Below the pieces are notes generated by a model, which ran no database searches, had not been told where the DNA came from, and was given only the letters and a program-made list of their open reading frames with translations. DNA of 64,000 bases from Branchiostoma floridae. Its lineage: Eukaryota; Chordata; Leptocardii; Amphioxiformes; Branchiostomatidae. The stretch is taken from NCBI RefSeq assembly GCF_000003815.2, contig NC_049997.1, forward strand, positions 9,199,875 to 9,263,874, read 5' to 3'. This document shows positions 34,886 through 49,500 of the stretch, in pieces; position 1 is the first letter of the stretch, and every line of letters starts with the position of its first letter. Both the position numbers and the translations under genes were made by a program.

Positions 34886-37800
34886 ATGGCGGGAGTTCAG
34901 ATCGAGGTGGCCGACATTATCATCATAGTACTGTACTTCATACTGGTTCTTGCAGTCGGACTATGGGTGAGTTAAGGCTCTTTTGACATCTCTGCGCCTT
35001 TCTTCTCGAGAAAGAGGTGTACTGGGGCGTGGTATGTCTCTCTTCAGTCGTACAGAGCTGTAAAGCTGCGACACTTGTAGCTACATCGTCCCTTGTACAT
35101 CGTACACATAATTTGTGACACACGGTAACTGGGAGTCACATTCATCGTTGAAAGACCGTTAACGTTGTACTATTTGATGCATGGGTGTGATAGGATTTCC
35201 AGCATAAAAGAGCCAATCGCCGATAAGACAGACTTTTCCGTACCTAGACAGCTCAAAATTCCACACGACACGTGCGCGATTATCGCAATAATGCCTTCAG
35301 TTTGTGATCGTACGAAGTACCACAAATGTGGCTTAAACTATACCCTAACATGCAAGTGTATAACAACTTGTTATCATAAACGATGTTCATATTGTGGGTA
35401 TGGCTAGCCCAATAGAAAGATTGATGATTCAGCACATCTGGTCCTTGTTGTTGAGAGGTAACACGCCTAGGACACTCCCCTTTCTGTCAACTTCTGTCAA
35501 CTATCACAAACAAACGCGACCTTTTCGAGAGCACGCTACAACAGAGCAAGGCCGTGGTCAGAGTCCTGTTTTATTAGTTAGAGCTAAAGGTGGTATCTCA
35601 CTGTCCTTGGGGCACGGCACAGCAGGGTTCAAAAGATTACTCAACGAATTTCAGAAAGAAAGAATGAATTTACTTATGTTTTGTGTATTTTGTTGTCTTC
35701 TAAGTCATACTGTTACGTATTACGCAATATCTAGATTATTAAAGAATCGGCGAAAATAACACAACAGTGCCGCAGTAAACGAACCCCGCAGTGTCGCACA
35801 GGTGCCCCAAGTACAGTGAGATACCATCTACAGTTAGAGCTAACGCTATTAAACATTGCAGGAGTTGTAAAGATTTGCCATGACTTAAACAATTTGTTAA
35901 GCTAAGTTTGATTTTCAAAAGACTCGAAAGTGAATGACATTCATCTTGGCCTCCACCTTGTTCGCCGCTAGCATGAGTTTGTTCCCAGATGGCAGATTTA
36001 AAGATCGAAAAACTGACCGCATTCCGCCCAACCCCACAGGTTTGTAACAGCTTTTCCAGACCAGTTCTAGTGTGTGTTTTTTTTTCCTGACTACAATTTG
36101 TACAAATCATTACGCTTTGTTTCTAGTCGATGTGGCGGTCCAACCGAGGCAGTGTCAAAGGGTACTTCCTGGCGGGAAAGAACATGTGGTGGTTTCCGGT
36201 AAGTCACGTGACCTCAGAAGTTATCGTCATCATCGGATGATACTCGTTTTGAGAACAAAAACATGTATCTTAAGATAAAATATATTCAACTATTTTGTGT
36301 TGTACTATGCATTTTTGACTTCTAAACCCTATGGTGGTTATCAAAAGACATATAAATCATTGTATACCACTGGGATGATTTAGATTTAGATGTATTGAAA
36401 TTGCAGACAATGCGCAATACAACTCAGGCAGCTAAGTCGATATTGGGTGCCAACACATACATTTACACTTTTCATAGAATACACATTATTAACTCAAATG
36501 GTTAACGTATACTTCAAAAGACAAACCTTTTTGAGTAGAATATGTTTGTTTTCATTTCAGGTTGGAGCGTCTCTGTTTGCCAGTAACATCGGCAGTGAAC
36601 ACTTTGTGGGACTGGCCGGGACCGGAGCGGCGGCTGGGATCGCTGTGGGACAGTACGAGTGGAACGTAAGAACTTTATCGTCCATATCATTTTCATGCAT
36701 GTAGTCTATGAGAAAACGTGCATTTAAAGCAGTTTTAGACCGACAGAAAGCCTGTATGTCTTTTTCTCCATCAGTCGCAGCGAGCCATTTTAGTTCACCG
36801 TTAATCATAGCTGGCCAGTTCTGATTCAACGTTAAGGATCGTTAAGCGTTTTTCAAAGTCACAATAGAGCATCCGGTTGTGTTGGTACTCCCACAAACTA
36901 AAGTTTATTTTTGCCGGTTATACATGTAAGATGAGTACAATGGAACAATTCAACTAAACTGTCTAAACTGACGAACATATACACTTGTGCATTACGCTGT
37001 TTGACTCCATTTATTTAGGATTCATAAAGTATTCTTTTTCTAGTCCCTGTTTATCGTCCTCCTACTCGGCTGGGCGTTCATGCCCATCTACATATCGGCA
37101 GGAGTCTACACCATGCCAGAGTACCCCAAATCTCACTTTGTAAAGTAACAGATAAGATAGATGATTGCTATAATTCACCCTGTATCATCAGAATATTCTG
37201 CTCTTGTTTTATCTACTAGTCCCTGTTTATCGTCCTCCTGCTGGGCTGGGCGTTCGTGCCCATCTACATCTCGGCGGGAGTGTACACCATGCCCGAGTAC
37301 CTCACGCGCCGGTTCGGTGGACAGCGGCTCCGGACTTACCTCGCCACCCTGTCTCTGTTCCTCTATATCTTCACTAAGATATCGGTAAGAACATTAACTT
37401 GGACAATATAGCTTGGATACAAAAGGTATAGGATAATATAACTGTACTTCTCGTCATTTATTCTTGTGTAGGTTTTCACGTTATCTGAGTGACACTCTAC
37501 TCTACTAGTCGTCCATTTAAAACGGAACCCGGCCGGGCAGTTTGTGTGAAGTATGGCATAAAAGACATCAAACACACAAGACGTAAAACAAATTAATCAT
37601 TAGCAAGGTTTGTGTATATTTCTTGATATACACTTTTGTTTCTCATCCTAGCAAACAGTCCGGTCGGGCACCGGTTTGGAAATGGCACCCTAGCATTAAA
37701 AATCGTACTATTCCAACAACACATTTACCTACAATGAAATACATACTATAACAGTTACGTCCCTCTTCCCATATAGCACTATGTATGTATCCTTTGCTGT

Positions 37801-40800
37801 AATTATAAAGCAGAATGTAAACCACTAAAAAACCTTGTGAGGGGTTTCTTACGACTATTATAGACAACTAGAGTTCGGCGATCTCATACCTCCATGAAAT
37901 ATTGATTGTTTTTGTCGATTTTATGTTTGTTGATGATGATTAGTATGTAATGATATTCGTGTTATTTCTACTATTTGTGTCGGTAGTTATCACTTGGGCA
38001 CTATGGTAACATGCAACAGGTGTGGAGAATCTTTATGATGTTTATATTATCACGTTATGATAGTACTGGCAACTTGCAAGGTAGAGAGTATGTTTCAGAA
38101 TTCATAACAAATAACTGCGACACATCAGGATACAAACACATATTCAACACAAGCCACCGTGCACAAGCAATAAGACACAAAATGTCCATCAACCAATACC
38201 CACATATAGGTTACGGGGACAGGTTTATGCCAGATATATAATAATCCAAGTACATATCAACACAACATCAGCGTAACGCCACGTGGAGCACGAAAAATCT
38301 AACAGCACAAACGAAGTATAACACACCAGGTCCCCAAAGGCACAAGTGGATAAATACAAAGTTAATTATCATATTCAAATTGTCCAGGATCGGCAAACAG
38401 TTTCTCTAAGGAGTCAACTGTTACAGATACCCTAACCAGTTGCTATATGACGTCAACTGTCCAGATAAGGTAATACCAAACACATCCACATAATAGATAT
38501 GTAATAAAACCGAGTACATACTAACAAAACTTCAGCGTGACGCAAGGTGGACCACATAACATCTAACAGCACAAAAGAAATATAATACAGCATGTCCCTA
38601 AACGAACAAGTACATAAATACAATTTATTATCACTTTCAATAAGCTGATTAACAAAGAGGAAAACCACGATGCCTGTTCCAATATATTGCAGATATAGGG
38701 GTGATTTCTTATATCATTACATCGATTATATCAACAGATACGGGGTCCAAAATCTAATCACTTCCAGCTATCATCACACCCCACCGACACATCAAGTATG
38801 AAACCAATCCACCCAGCCGTTCTTGAGTCGAGGCTATCGTTTCCCCCAAACAGTTGTTGTCAACTGATCCCAAAAAAACATATGTTCATAGCTATCACTG
38901 GCGAAACAAATCACCTCAGCACCTGCTTGGAGCTAAGCCCATTAACAAACACTTAAAGCACGATGCCTGTCCCAATATATCGCAGATATAGGGGTGATTT
39001 CTGATATTATATTACATAGATTATAACGACAGATACGGCGCCCAAAATCTCATCGATTCGAGCTTTCATCACACCCCACCAACACAACAAGTATGAAACC
39101 AATCCATCCAGCCGTTCTTGAGTAATCATCTACACAGACAGAGACACATAACAGAAAATATAACCTCCATTCCATGACATTTCATGGAGGTAATAATGAC
39201 TAACCTTTCGTTAATGAACCCACTGACAGGTGAACATGTACGCAGGCGCAGTGTTCGTCCAACAGGCTCTGGACTGGGACCAGTATCTGTCAATCATTGT
39301 TCTACTGGCGGTCACGGCTGTGTATACTATACTGGGTCTGTATTCATAATAACCATATCTCGGTCCTCTCTATTTCATATACTGCTTTCATTTTCATATT
39401 CAACCATTCGTTATTCATATTAAAAAGTGTAGGTATAAGGTGTCCTTTTATTCCTGTATCTTTAATCATCTCTTGAATAAACAGTTTCCCCACCGTCACA
39501 TCCAATTACTTTTGTAGTTAGCGATGGGCCATTCGCTTTAATGTACAGTTTTCTGTCATTGAAGGTGCTTTGCATGAAGTGGTAGAGTTAGTATTGCAAG
39601 CAGAACTTTTGCAATGAAAGCAAGTCAGCACCAAGGACAGGCATGGTAATGATATTCATTGTATGTAATAGATCTATGTTGTAATGTTCTTTTTTTCAGG
39701 TGGTCTGAAAGCAGTTATCTACACCGACACGTTTCAAGTCGTGGTTATGGTCATCGGAGGGTTCATTCTCATGATTATAAGTAAGCATAACTGTTCAATT
39801 TATTTACAAAATTGGACTTAAGCTCCGATGTTAAAGAAAAAGACTATTACTGTTAGGAATAGAAAACTTGTATGCGTATTTATTTGTTCGACGATATCTG
39901 GAGTTGAATTTTTACGTCTAAAACTTTGCTGGTTAATAATATCAAAGAACAGTACTCAAAACTAAATGCTACGTTTTTAAAGGTTTTGTGGAAGTCGGTG
40001 GAATGACGGGTCTTGCGGAGAAGTACTTCGCAGCCATCCCCGTGACGAACAACACGGCCCTGGCGGCGTGCGGCGCGCCTAAAGCCGACGCCTTCCACCT
40101 GTTCCGCCCGGCGGACGACATGCACCTGCCGTGGCCTGGCGCCCTGCTCGGCATCACCGCACTGGCCATCTGGTACTGGTGCACGGACCAGGTAAGTAAA
40201 CGAATAAACAAACTAATAGCAAGCAAATAGCAAACAAGAAATCATACTTTTGTGGGAGTTTGTTGCTTTGAATTTCTTGCAAATTCTGTCAATGCCTTTT
40301 TCTGCATCGCTGTGGCCTTTGAACCCGGGTCAAGCCTGGTGGCACCAACTTTGGACAAGGGTCAAACCATCTTTTAATTTCTGCAAGTCTCTGGTTACAC
40401 CATTTTCCGCCTCATATGATGATCCTGCCACTCTGCAATATTCAGATAACTACAAATATGCATTAAACTAACAGTACCTCTGTTTTCACGGAGGTAATAA
40501 ACAGGTCTTTTCACCAAGCAGGCAACATGCACCTGTCTTACGCAGGAAATACAAAATGATTATACGCAAAATACATCTCCGTGTTTTCCGTAGGTAATTG
40601 TCCAACGTTCCCTGTCAGCTAAGAACATCCACCACGCCAAGGCCGGCAGTATCGTCTGCGGTTACCTGAAGATCCTCCCTGTCTTCATGATGGTGTTTCC
40701 CGGCATGATCAGCAGGGCCTTGTACCCAGGTTAGTGGAAATAATCTCTCAACATTTTAGTATGTGGGGAAGGACAACCTCAAGCCAACCGTTCACACTTA

Positions 40801-43457
40801 CGCCACATCTTCAGAAACGACGCGTACGCTGGAGCCGCATGTTCCCCGTTTAGGAACTTTATTCGAACACCAACACACAACAAACAAATCTCTCAACATT
40901 TTGTTATGTCGTGTTTCTTAGTATCAAAATGTGTCTAAACATCACGGATACCTAGTACCTCTTCCTCTTCTTCTGATTCGAAGTACCTCCAAATTACCAC
41001 ATCAGGTGCAAAGTATGAGGGAATAAGGGAAGGATCAGGGCTAAGGCTTGCAGGCGTACAGCCTGGCTCTGAACGACTGGGGCTGTTGCTACTGACCCAG
41101 GCAGGCGGTTCCACTGAGGGATTGGTCGGAGGAGCATATTTGTATGTGTTGGTACTAGTGGTGATGGGTATAAGACGAAACTTGAACATGTCACTCCCTG
41201 GGGTGCGCCCCTGGGCTGTATTTAGTATACTGTCTGTTTGGATGTTGTTGATCTGGTTTTACATACTAACTTAAAAAGGGTAGTGAGGCTATGGGCTACA
41301 TGTACAGTGTAGGTGGAAAAGACGTCGGTTGATGAACCATTTGAGGGCTATTTTATAGGGCCTTCACACGGAAATCGAATTAGGAGGAATCAAGCCGAAC
41401 CAGCCGGAATGAAGTATTTGCAAACTTCGTGTCACATTCGGGGCCATTCGGGTGGGAATTCCAAATGGGCGCCTTAAATCCCCTTCGCACGAGAAGGAAT
41501 GAGCCAGAATGCCGTCAGAATGAAAATTCTTGTCTATTCCTGTGAATTCGTAGTGCATTCTAGACATTCTTACGGCATTCGAAATATTCTTTCGGCCACA
41601 TTCTGGCAGGATTCGAGGTGGCTTGCCGTTTCGGTTCTCCATCGAATGAGATAAGAATGTTTCGAATAATGTTAGAATGCCGTAGAATGCGGTCAGACTG
41701 CAGTTAGAATAGTTAGAATACACTTAGAATCCACTGCGAATGCCATTCGATATTTCTCCACTTCGAATGCACCTCGACAGTTTTTAACATGTCAAAAACT
41801 TTCGAGTCAGCCAAAAGAACGGGGACGAATATCTCGAATGCAGTAAGAATGTTTAGAATACAGTACGAATTGCGAGGAATTGCCACGAATAGAAAAAAAA
41901 TTCATTCGGACGGCATTCCGGCTCATTCGTGCTCTCGTGTGGAGGGGGCTTTAGATGTTGTTTAAATGTTGGCAGAAGAATAATGTCCTTTGCCTTGCTG
42001 CCTAAATTAGATTTATAAAATTCATAACATCTTCTCGCCCTGCCCAGATGAGGTAGCCTGTGTGGACCCTGCCAAGTGTATGGAGGTGTGCAGAAACCCT
42101 GTCGGCTGTTCCAACATCGCTTATCCAAAACTCGTCATCGAACTCATGCCCACAGGTCAGTGTTTTTATAGAGTTCCATGTTAAGTGAATACTCAACTGC
42201 AGTTTGATTAGTATCTGTATGGAGGCGCTGATGTAACAAATCAAAGTACATTTGTTTAACTCTCATTGCATTTAGCGCGTTCACAATCGCTGTAGACCGT
42301 CCTACGATATAGCCTGGAATCCAGCCGTATTGTGCTTTGGTCGCTCCCCTGAGGTACGCTTCCTGCCAATACGACTGGCCTTCGTTACCATTCGAACGAT
42401 CGGCATTTGAATATTCGCAGAGATTTTATGCGAGATTTCTGATTGGCTGAATTATGGATGGTTCAAGCGCTCGTTCGAACAAGCGTTCCAGTATCATCAA
42501 CAGGGCCACGCGTCAGACGTTCATAATGCCTAAACTACTTAGCAAATTACCCGGAATTTCTTCACTAAACGATCAAACAAAGACCTTAGAGGCTTTTCTC
42601 AACGGAAAGGATGTTTGAATAGCACTCTTGCCAACCGAGTATGGCAAGAGTTTGACTTATCAGATCGTTCCAATAGTCTCGAAGAAGATGGGTCGTTGAT
42701 GATAATAGAACGCCTGTGCTTGAACCAGCTAAACAGAAATCTCGCATAAAATCTCTGCGAATATTCAAATGCCGATCGTTCGAATGGTAACGAAGGCCAG
42801 ACGTATTGGCAGGAAGCGTACCTCAGGGGAGCGACCAAAGCACAATACGGCTGGATTCCAGGCTACCTACGATATTGATGTTGTAGAATTTTCAAGCAAC
42901 ATATGTATGCACCGAAGAATCTAAGACGACCCTTTCCATAACAAAACTGCGGAATCTTACACGAGACATGCACAACCATCCCTAACATGTCTTTACTCTG
43001 CGGTCATACGCCAGTTGTGCGACGAATGTGACCCCTTACATACAACTTTGCCATTTCACCAACATAGCTGGTGTGGTACACCGAAGGGCGGTTATACCAG
43101 CTGCAAAGTACCGTACAACTTGAGAGGTCCTGACGGAGAGGAGCAAGGGGCCAGTCTAAGCACTTAGGCAGGCAGGCAGAAAGATACAGATATACAGATT
43201 TTTTTTTCAATATTTCCACGTCTACTCTTCTGTCTCAGGTCTCCGTGGACTGATGCTGGCTGTTATGATGGCGGCTCTGATGAGTTCATTGACCTCCATC
43301 TTTAACAGCGGCAGTGCCGTCTTCACCATAGACATCTGGAAACGAGTCAGGAAACAGGCGTCCGAGAGGGAGCTCATGTTGGTCGGCAGGTGTGTAGATA
43401 TATTTGTACTACTTCTCTGAAAGGATGTCCCTGTAGCCCAACTGGTAGCAGGCTCAT

Positions 43458-43521
<64 letters not shown>

Positions 43522-46500
43522 GGGGAGATGGGGAGATGGGGAGATAGCAAGAGAGGGGGAGAGATAGAGAGATAGAGACAAAGAGAAAATAGCCTATCAG
43601 TTCCTGTATCCTACTTATCTCCGAATCCCTCATTAAGTGAATCCAGACTGTAAGGCTCAGTTAGTCAGTACTACTTTATAATGAGTAACGTTACGTCCAT
43701 GAAGGTGAGATACGCGAAATAGCAGTTTCTCGTGCAACTGTACACGATTTTAGAAACCGTTGTTTCAGGTACCATCCATTAGCTTTCATCAGTGGCACTA
43801 AGTAACATTCTCACAAGATATATCTCACAACATGGACCCCTCTATCCACTATCCCAAGACTGCTGGTGCTAGTGATGGTGGGAGTGAGTATCGTGTGGAT
43901 CCCGATCCTACAGGGTGCGAAAGGAGCCCAGCTGTACCAGTACCTACAGCTCATCCAGGCCGTCATCGGCCCGCCTATCTGCTGCTGCTTCGTACTGGCC
44001 GTGGCATGGAAACGAATCAACGAGCCCGTAGGTTCAATGTTTGTCATGTCTTGTCAGGTTTATATGTATACCTTCACACAATCTAAGGCATTTGAGAGTT
44101 TATATGATAGGCAACACCTTTGGTCATTGATCCTGATGAAGACGACAGTGGTCGTTGAAAATTTGATATGTGTATTCCTTTCTGTCGTCTGAAGAAAGTT
44201 TAGCATTGTACTATGATTACTTACCAACACAGATGAGCTTCCATCATAGCAACACATTTCAGTTGGAGTTAAGTGCACTGCGCTTTTAGTGCCGCATGTA
44301 CGATTTTAGGTGCAGGTGGATCGTATCCTTGAAGTTGATAGTGTCTGTAGTTTGTGTTCAGTCGAATGGTTTTCCTTCACATGAATGTTGCAAATGGTTC
44401 TGTTTGTGTGATGGCAAATTCAGCACCAAGGACAGGGCACATGATCACTGCATTTCGTCTGCCAGCTGGTTCCATACGAGTACGCTTTAACCCTCTGTCT
44501 CGTGACATAGACACGGGAAATGGGCAGCAATTTATCAAGAAGAGAAGCAGTTTGTTGTGTAACTGATAGATATAATAGATGGATATTTCTAAGGTTTGAC
44601 ACTTGTGTTGAAGATATAATTATGGTTATAGTAGCAGAGAAGAGCTACCACAGTGCCAGTCACCGCCTTACGGTTACCGAAAACTACAGACAAGGATCGG
44701 AATTACTACCTTGTACATTACTTTTCCCCAGGGCACGTTCTGGGGCCTGATGGCGGGCCTCGCTGTCGGACTCGTTCGTCTGATCATGGAGTTTGCCTAC
44801 GGAGAACCCGGATGTGGGGAACCTGACCTTCGACCCGCCATCTTGTCCAAGGTTCACTTCCTGCACTGTGGGATCATCGTCTTCCTGGTGACCTTTATAG
44901 TAACGGTTGTTGTCAGCCTGCTGACTGAACCAATACCGGACGAAAAGGTAACATTTTGTTGATGAATTGATCATTCAGAAAACAACGTTGTATTTCTTTA
45001 ACAAAAAGTAATCTTTTAAAGATCATAGACGCATCATGCCCATACACAAGGTAAAAACTTCTCAGCAAGATTTCGATCAGTCCTCTGACCCTTCTCAAGT
45101 TTATAGGACCTTAAGCCTTCGTCACGTGACCTGAACGGATGTATAACGTCAGGAACGGGTCAATGGTACATGGAAGTTGGTATCGGTCCCCGTCTCAGAA
45201 ATTTTGTGGGTAATTCTGTTTAGTCAGTGTCAGAGCAATATATCGCGATCGGTTCCAACTAATTTTCTCCTTATACATTTCTTGTGTATCAAAGCTGGTT
45301 GGTTTGACGTGGTCGACTATGAGAAAAGAACAAGAGAAAGAAGCAGTAGAAGTCCCAACGGAACACTCTGATGATATCGAGAACCCGGATGAAAAGAACG
45401 AACTTCCGGATAACCCAGAAGAGGTCGAAAAGATGGAAGTCGATGAGAAGGCTGGTGGGAAGCAGGATGAAGGTAACTTTTACTACAACAGCATTGCATA
45501 CCACCTTCCAAGTTCAATGTCAAGCAAGAAACAAAAGGCAAAATCTCAGCAAACCAAAACAATCCCGGACCGTCGTTGTGCATGTTTTGTAGTCTTGATG
45601 ATAATATTTTAAGAATACCATTTGTTTGTTTCCAAAACAAATTCACTTAGTGTAATCTTAAGAAACTATAACAAGGAGAATACTCCGATATTGAATCATC
45701 AAAATATTTACGAAAAGCTAAGTGGCAAAGGGAACTCTACACTGGCAGAAGTACCTCTCTTCTTCGCTAGTCGTCGCTTCACTAGGGCGAACCCGCAATA
45801 TAACGTTTCATATTGGTGCCTGAATTCGCAAGGTCAGGAATGCCACTGTTACAATTGTTGATTACAAACCAACCTCATTACTGTAACTTATCAAGCACGT
45901 CGAACCAGACTTGACATGGGGGTAAGGCCACAGCAAGTAAAGTTTATGGATGACATCGTACCAAGAATTTAAATCTAATGCGAGAGCTCGAAAAAAGATG
46001 GGTAGAAATTAATAAGACACCTAATGTTTTTCTGAACAAACACCACAATAAACAGTTAACACCACAAACAAACAAATGTAAGCGAAACATACAGTATCAA
46101 AGCGAAGTCTTTTATTCCCGTATTCAAGATAGAAGTGCCCAATGTGACACTCGTGTGGTGGTATATATTATCACTTAGCATGTAATCACTTAGCAAGTTG
46201 ACAACAAAACTTAGATCTGCCACATGTATACAAGTACAATCAAGGTTATCACACGACATATCTTTCCATGCATAGCCTGTATTTTCTTGTCACGTTGACC
46301 ATCTCTTGAGGGAAAATGCCTTTTACTTTTCGATCAGAAGAAAACCATACATAACTTTACTAGCTGTTGCCTTATCGCACTTGACCATCACCAGTGTAGG
46401 AAGTCGAAAGGAAACAGATGTGGACAATTTCCTCTCAGACACTAACCGCTGAGAGGTAACAGTCGTCAGGATATAATTAATTTCCACGTCCTTGTGGTCG

Positions 46501-49500
46501 AGTTCACAGTTCCAAGACATCTTGGCGGCGGTTCTTGTCCTTAAAGGTGTCACTGGAAGTCCTCAAGACGTAATTGACTTAGCACTGTTGTAGGGTCAAG
46601 GTAGCAACAGCGAGAGGTCGTGCCGAAAAACGCCTGGTCCCAAACTAATTGTTATAAATTTATATAAAGCACAGCTGCATTGAGGTGTGCGTTACCGAAA
46701 GATTTACGGATTTGAGCTAATGACTGCATGTAACGAGAATACGTGTCTGGAAATAATGTTCCACTGTAGCTAATTGACAAACTGTGCTAAAACCTTAAGG
46801 TGGCGGTATCTCACTACACTTGGGGCACCGGTGCGGCACTGCGGGGTTCGAAAGATTACTAGACGAATTTCAGAGTTAAAGAACGAATTTTCTTACGTTT
46901 TGTGAATTTTGTTGTCTTCTAAGTTTTGTGAATTTTCTTGTCTTCTAAGTCACTACTTTTACGTATAACGCAATATCTAAATTATCTAAAAAAAATCAGC
47001 GAAAATAACACAACAGTGCCGCAGTGAACGAACCCCAAGTGCAGTGAGATATCACCTTTACTCATCAAGTCGACGAAGAAACATTAGAATCTTTCCCAAC
47101 GTACTAAATTTCGTCATTTGGTTTTTCCACAGTACGCTATAGATGCTTTTAATCTCTGTTGAGCTAAGTTTATCAAATCTATATCTTCATAAGACCTTGT
47201 TGGCGCCCGAAACGATCATATAGTAGCTATTTTTTGTGGTTTTATGTGTAATTTCAGACCTCTGGTAGATATCACTATTTCCGCACCCGTAGGTTCCATT
47301 TATACACCAAGGATTAGCTAGATAGAACAAGACTCACGGGTCAAGACTAAAGACCAAAACCCTGTAACAGAATCTGTTCCACCGAGTTTAGACGAGGACA
47401 AGCACAGAGACGCTACTATGATAATACTACAGGCTTTCATAACGACTTCCTTGGCAAGGATATGCTATTAAGTCCCATACCACTGAAAAACAGCGTTTTG
47501 AGCTCACTCAACTCAAGCAAGGTATTGAAAGGTGCTTAAACAAACTTTCCAACGTTTTCTTACGCCTTTGCAATCTATGTTTGGTACCACAACACTCCCC
47601 ACGCCCCAATAACGCCCAAGTACATGTGGCCTGTGGTATCGAGTCAGTTGCAACTCAGTATGACGTTTACTACTGCAAATATATAGCAGTCTATTAAGAC
47701 TTAACAAGATTTTACTTCACGATAAAACGTACAAATGACAATTTACTTGACATTATTGCTGAATGTTTAGATTTTACCCTGATTTCGCTAACGAGGTAAC
47801 ATGATTCTTAAGTTTTATTTGCAATCCAAGAAGATGTTGGATAATGCGAAGACAAAACAAAGAATTTCAAACGTAATCGAAACTACCCTGGACATTAAAA
47901 TAGTATTATCGGGATATCAATCTTGACATTTAAGGATTTTATGAGTTTATCTTACTTTAGTTTTCTACTTCAACCTAGGAAAGAACCTTGGCCTTTACGG
48001 GACACTGTATATCTTGTGTTTACGAAATAACTTTGTTCACACGTGGAAACTTTTGGGAAATGTTACAACGGAAGTCTGATTGAAATATAAGCTTTAATCG
48101 AACATTTTTTGGACCTTTGCCCATTGTGTATTTTCATCAAAGCACAGGAAGTAAAGGAAAGTGGGAGAGAAGGAGTTAGACAGTTAGAGTAACTTTATCG
48201 CTGAAAATCCGTTAGTTTCAACAGAAGTCTGATTGAAATATAAGCTTTAATTGAACATTCTTTGGCCTTTTGCCCATTGTGTACTTTCAACATAGCACAG
48301 GAAGTAAAGCAGTGTGGGAGAGAAAAAGGTGGGTAGTTAGTACAACTTTATCGCTAACTGTAAATCCGTTAGTTTGGGAAGTCATCTGTTTATGTGGCCC
48401 TCTTCCAATTCTATAATTTGAACAGCTTGCGACATCTTTCAATCTAATACACTCTGGTATAATGTCTTCTACAAATACAATAAAGGCTACAATCGAAATT
48501 TACAATATGGGTCATTGCCAATATCATTTTTAAAAGCTTGTACATGTACACCTCTACTGAATCTGGATGCGTTGAACGGGTATTATCCAAGAGGTTACGG
48601 AGTTTAAGCGTCCTAGACTCCTTACATCACAAGTATTCAAACTATAAAGAAACCGCCACAAAATTGAGTAGACTTCTTCTTTAATATAATAGTCTACCGC
48701 TCACTTAGACTATTTAAATTGCCAGAAGCATGTTTTGGGGTCACGTACAATTCTTCCTGTCAGAGGATTAGGACCAAGGCTTTGGAGCTAATTAGAAAGG
48801 CACGTAGTCTTAATTATCGAATTTGAGACTTTCTGTACTCATGGTGTATCTCTGACCTTGTTGCATCACTCGCCTACGGTTCTGTGTCAAATTTTCCCGT
48901 TATTTTGTCTATCATTGGAAGAACAGGCAGGAAAACGAAAGCTTTGTGGTAAGGTTTCTTTTCCGCTCAAGTGTGATAAATATGTAGTCTTCATTGATGA
49001 ATTTGAAACTTTCTGTACTCGTGATATACCACTGACCTTGTTGTGTCACAGGCCTACGGTTCTGTGTCAAATTTTCAGTTATTTTGTCTATCATCAGAAG
49101 AACAGACAGGAAAACGAAAGCTTTGTGGTTAGGTTTCTTTTCCGCCCAAGTATGATAAGTATGTAGTTTAATTGCTGAATTTTAAACTTTCTGTACTAAT
49201 GATATATCACTGACCTTGATGTTTTACTCGCCTACGGTTCGGTGTCAATTTTTTCAGTTATTTTGTCTATCATTAGTAGTTCAGGCAGGAAAACGAAAGC
49301 TTTGCGGTAAGGTTTCTTTTCCGCTGAAGTGTGATATGGGAGGACTTGTCCAATTAGCCTTAATTCTAAACGGAAAGAACTGTAGACGCGCTCCAAGGGC
49401 AGGCCCTTAACAAGCTGTGTTAGCAGGCTGCAGTTAACCCCCAATCGGTGTCCGCTGCCTCTTAATACCATTAATGTTAGGAACTTATCTTGACCTTGAG

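Noticed and set aside
48858-49166. 102-residue open frame in the last SGLT intron
   Set aside because: It is produced by the 179-bp tandem repeat; copies differ by indels and no domain is visible.
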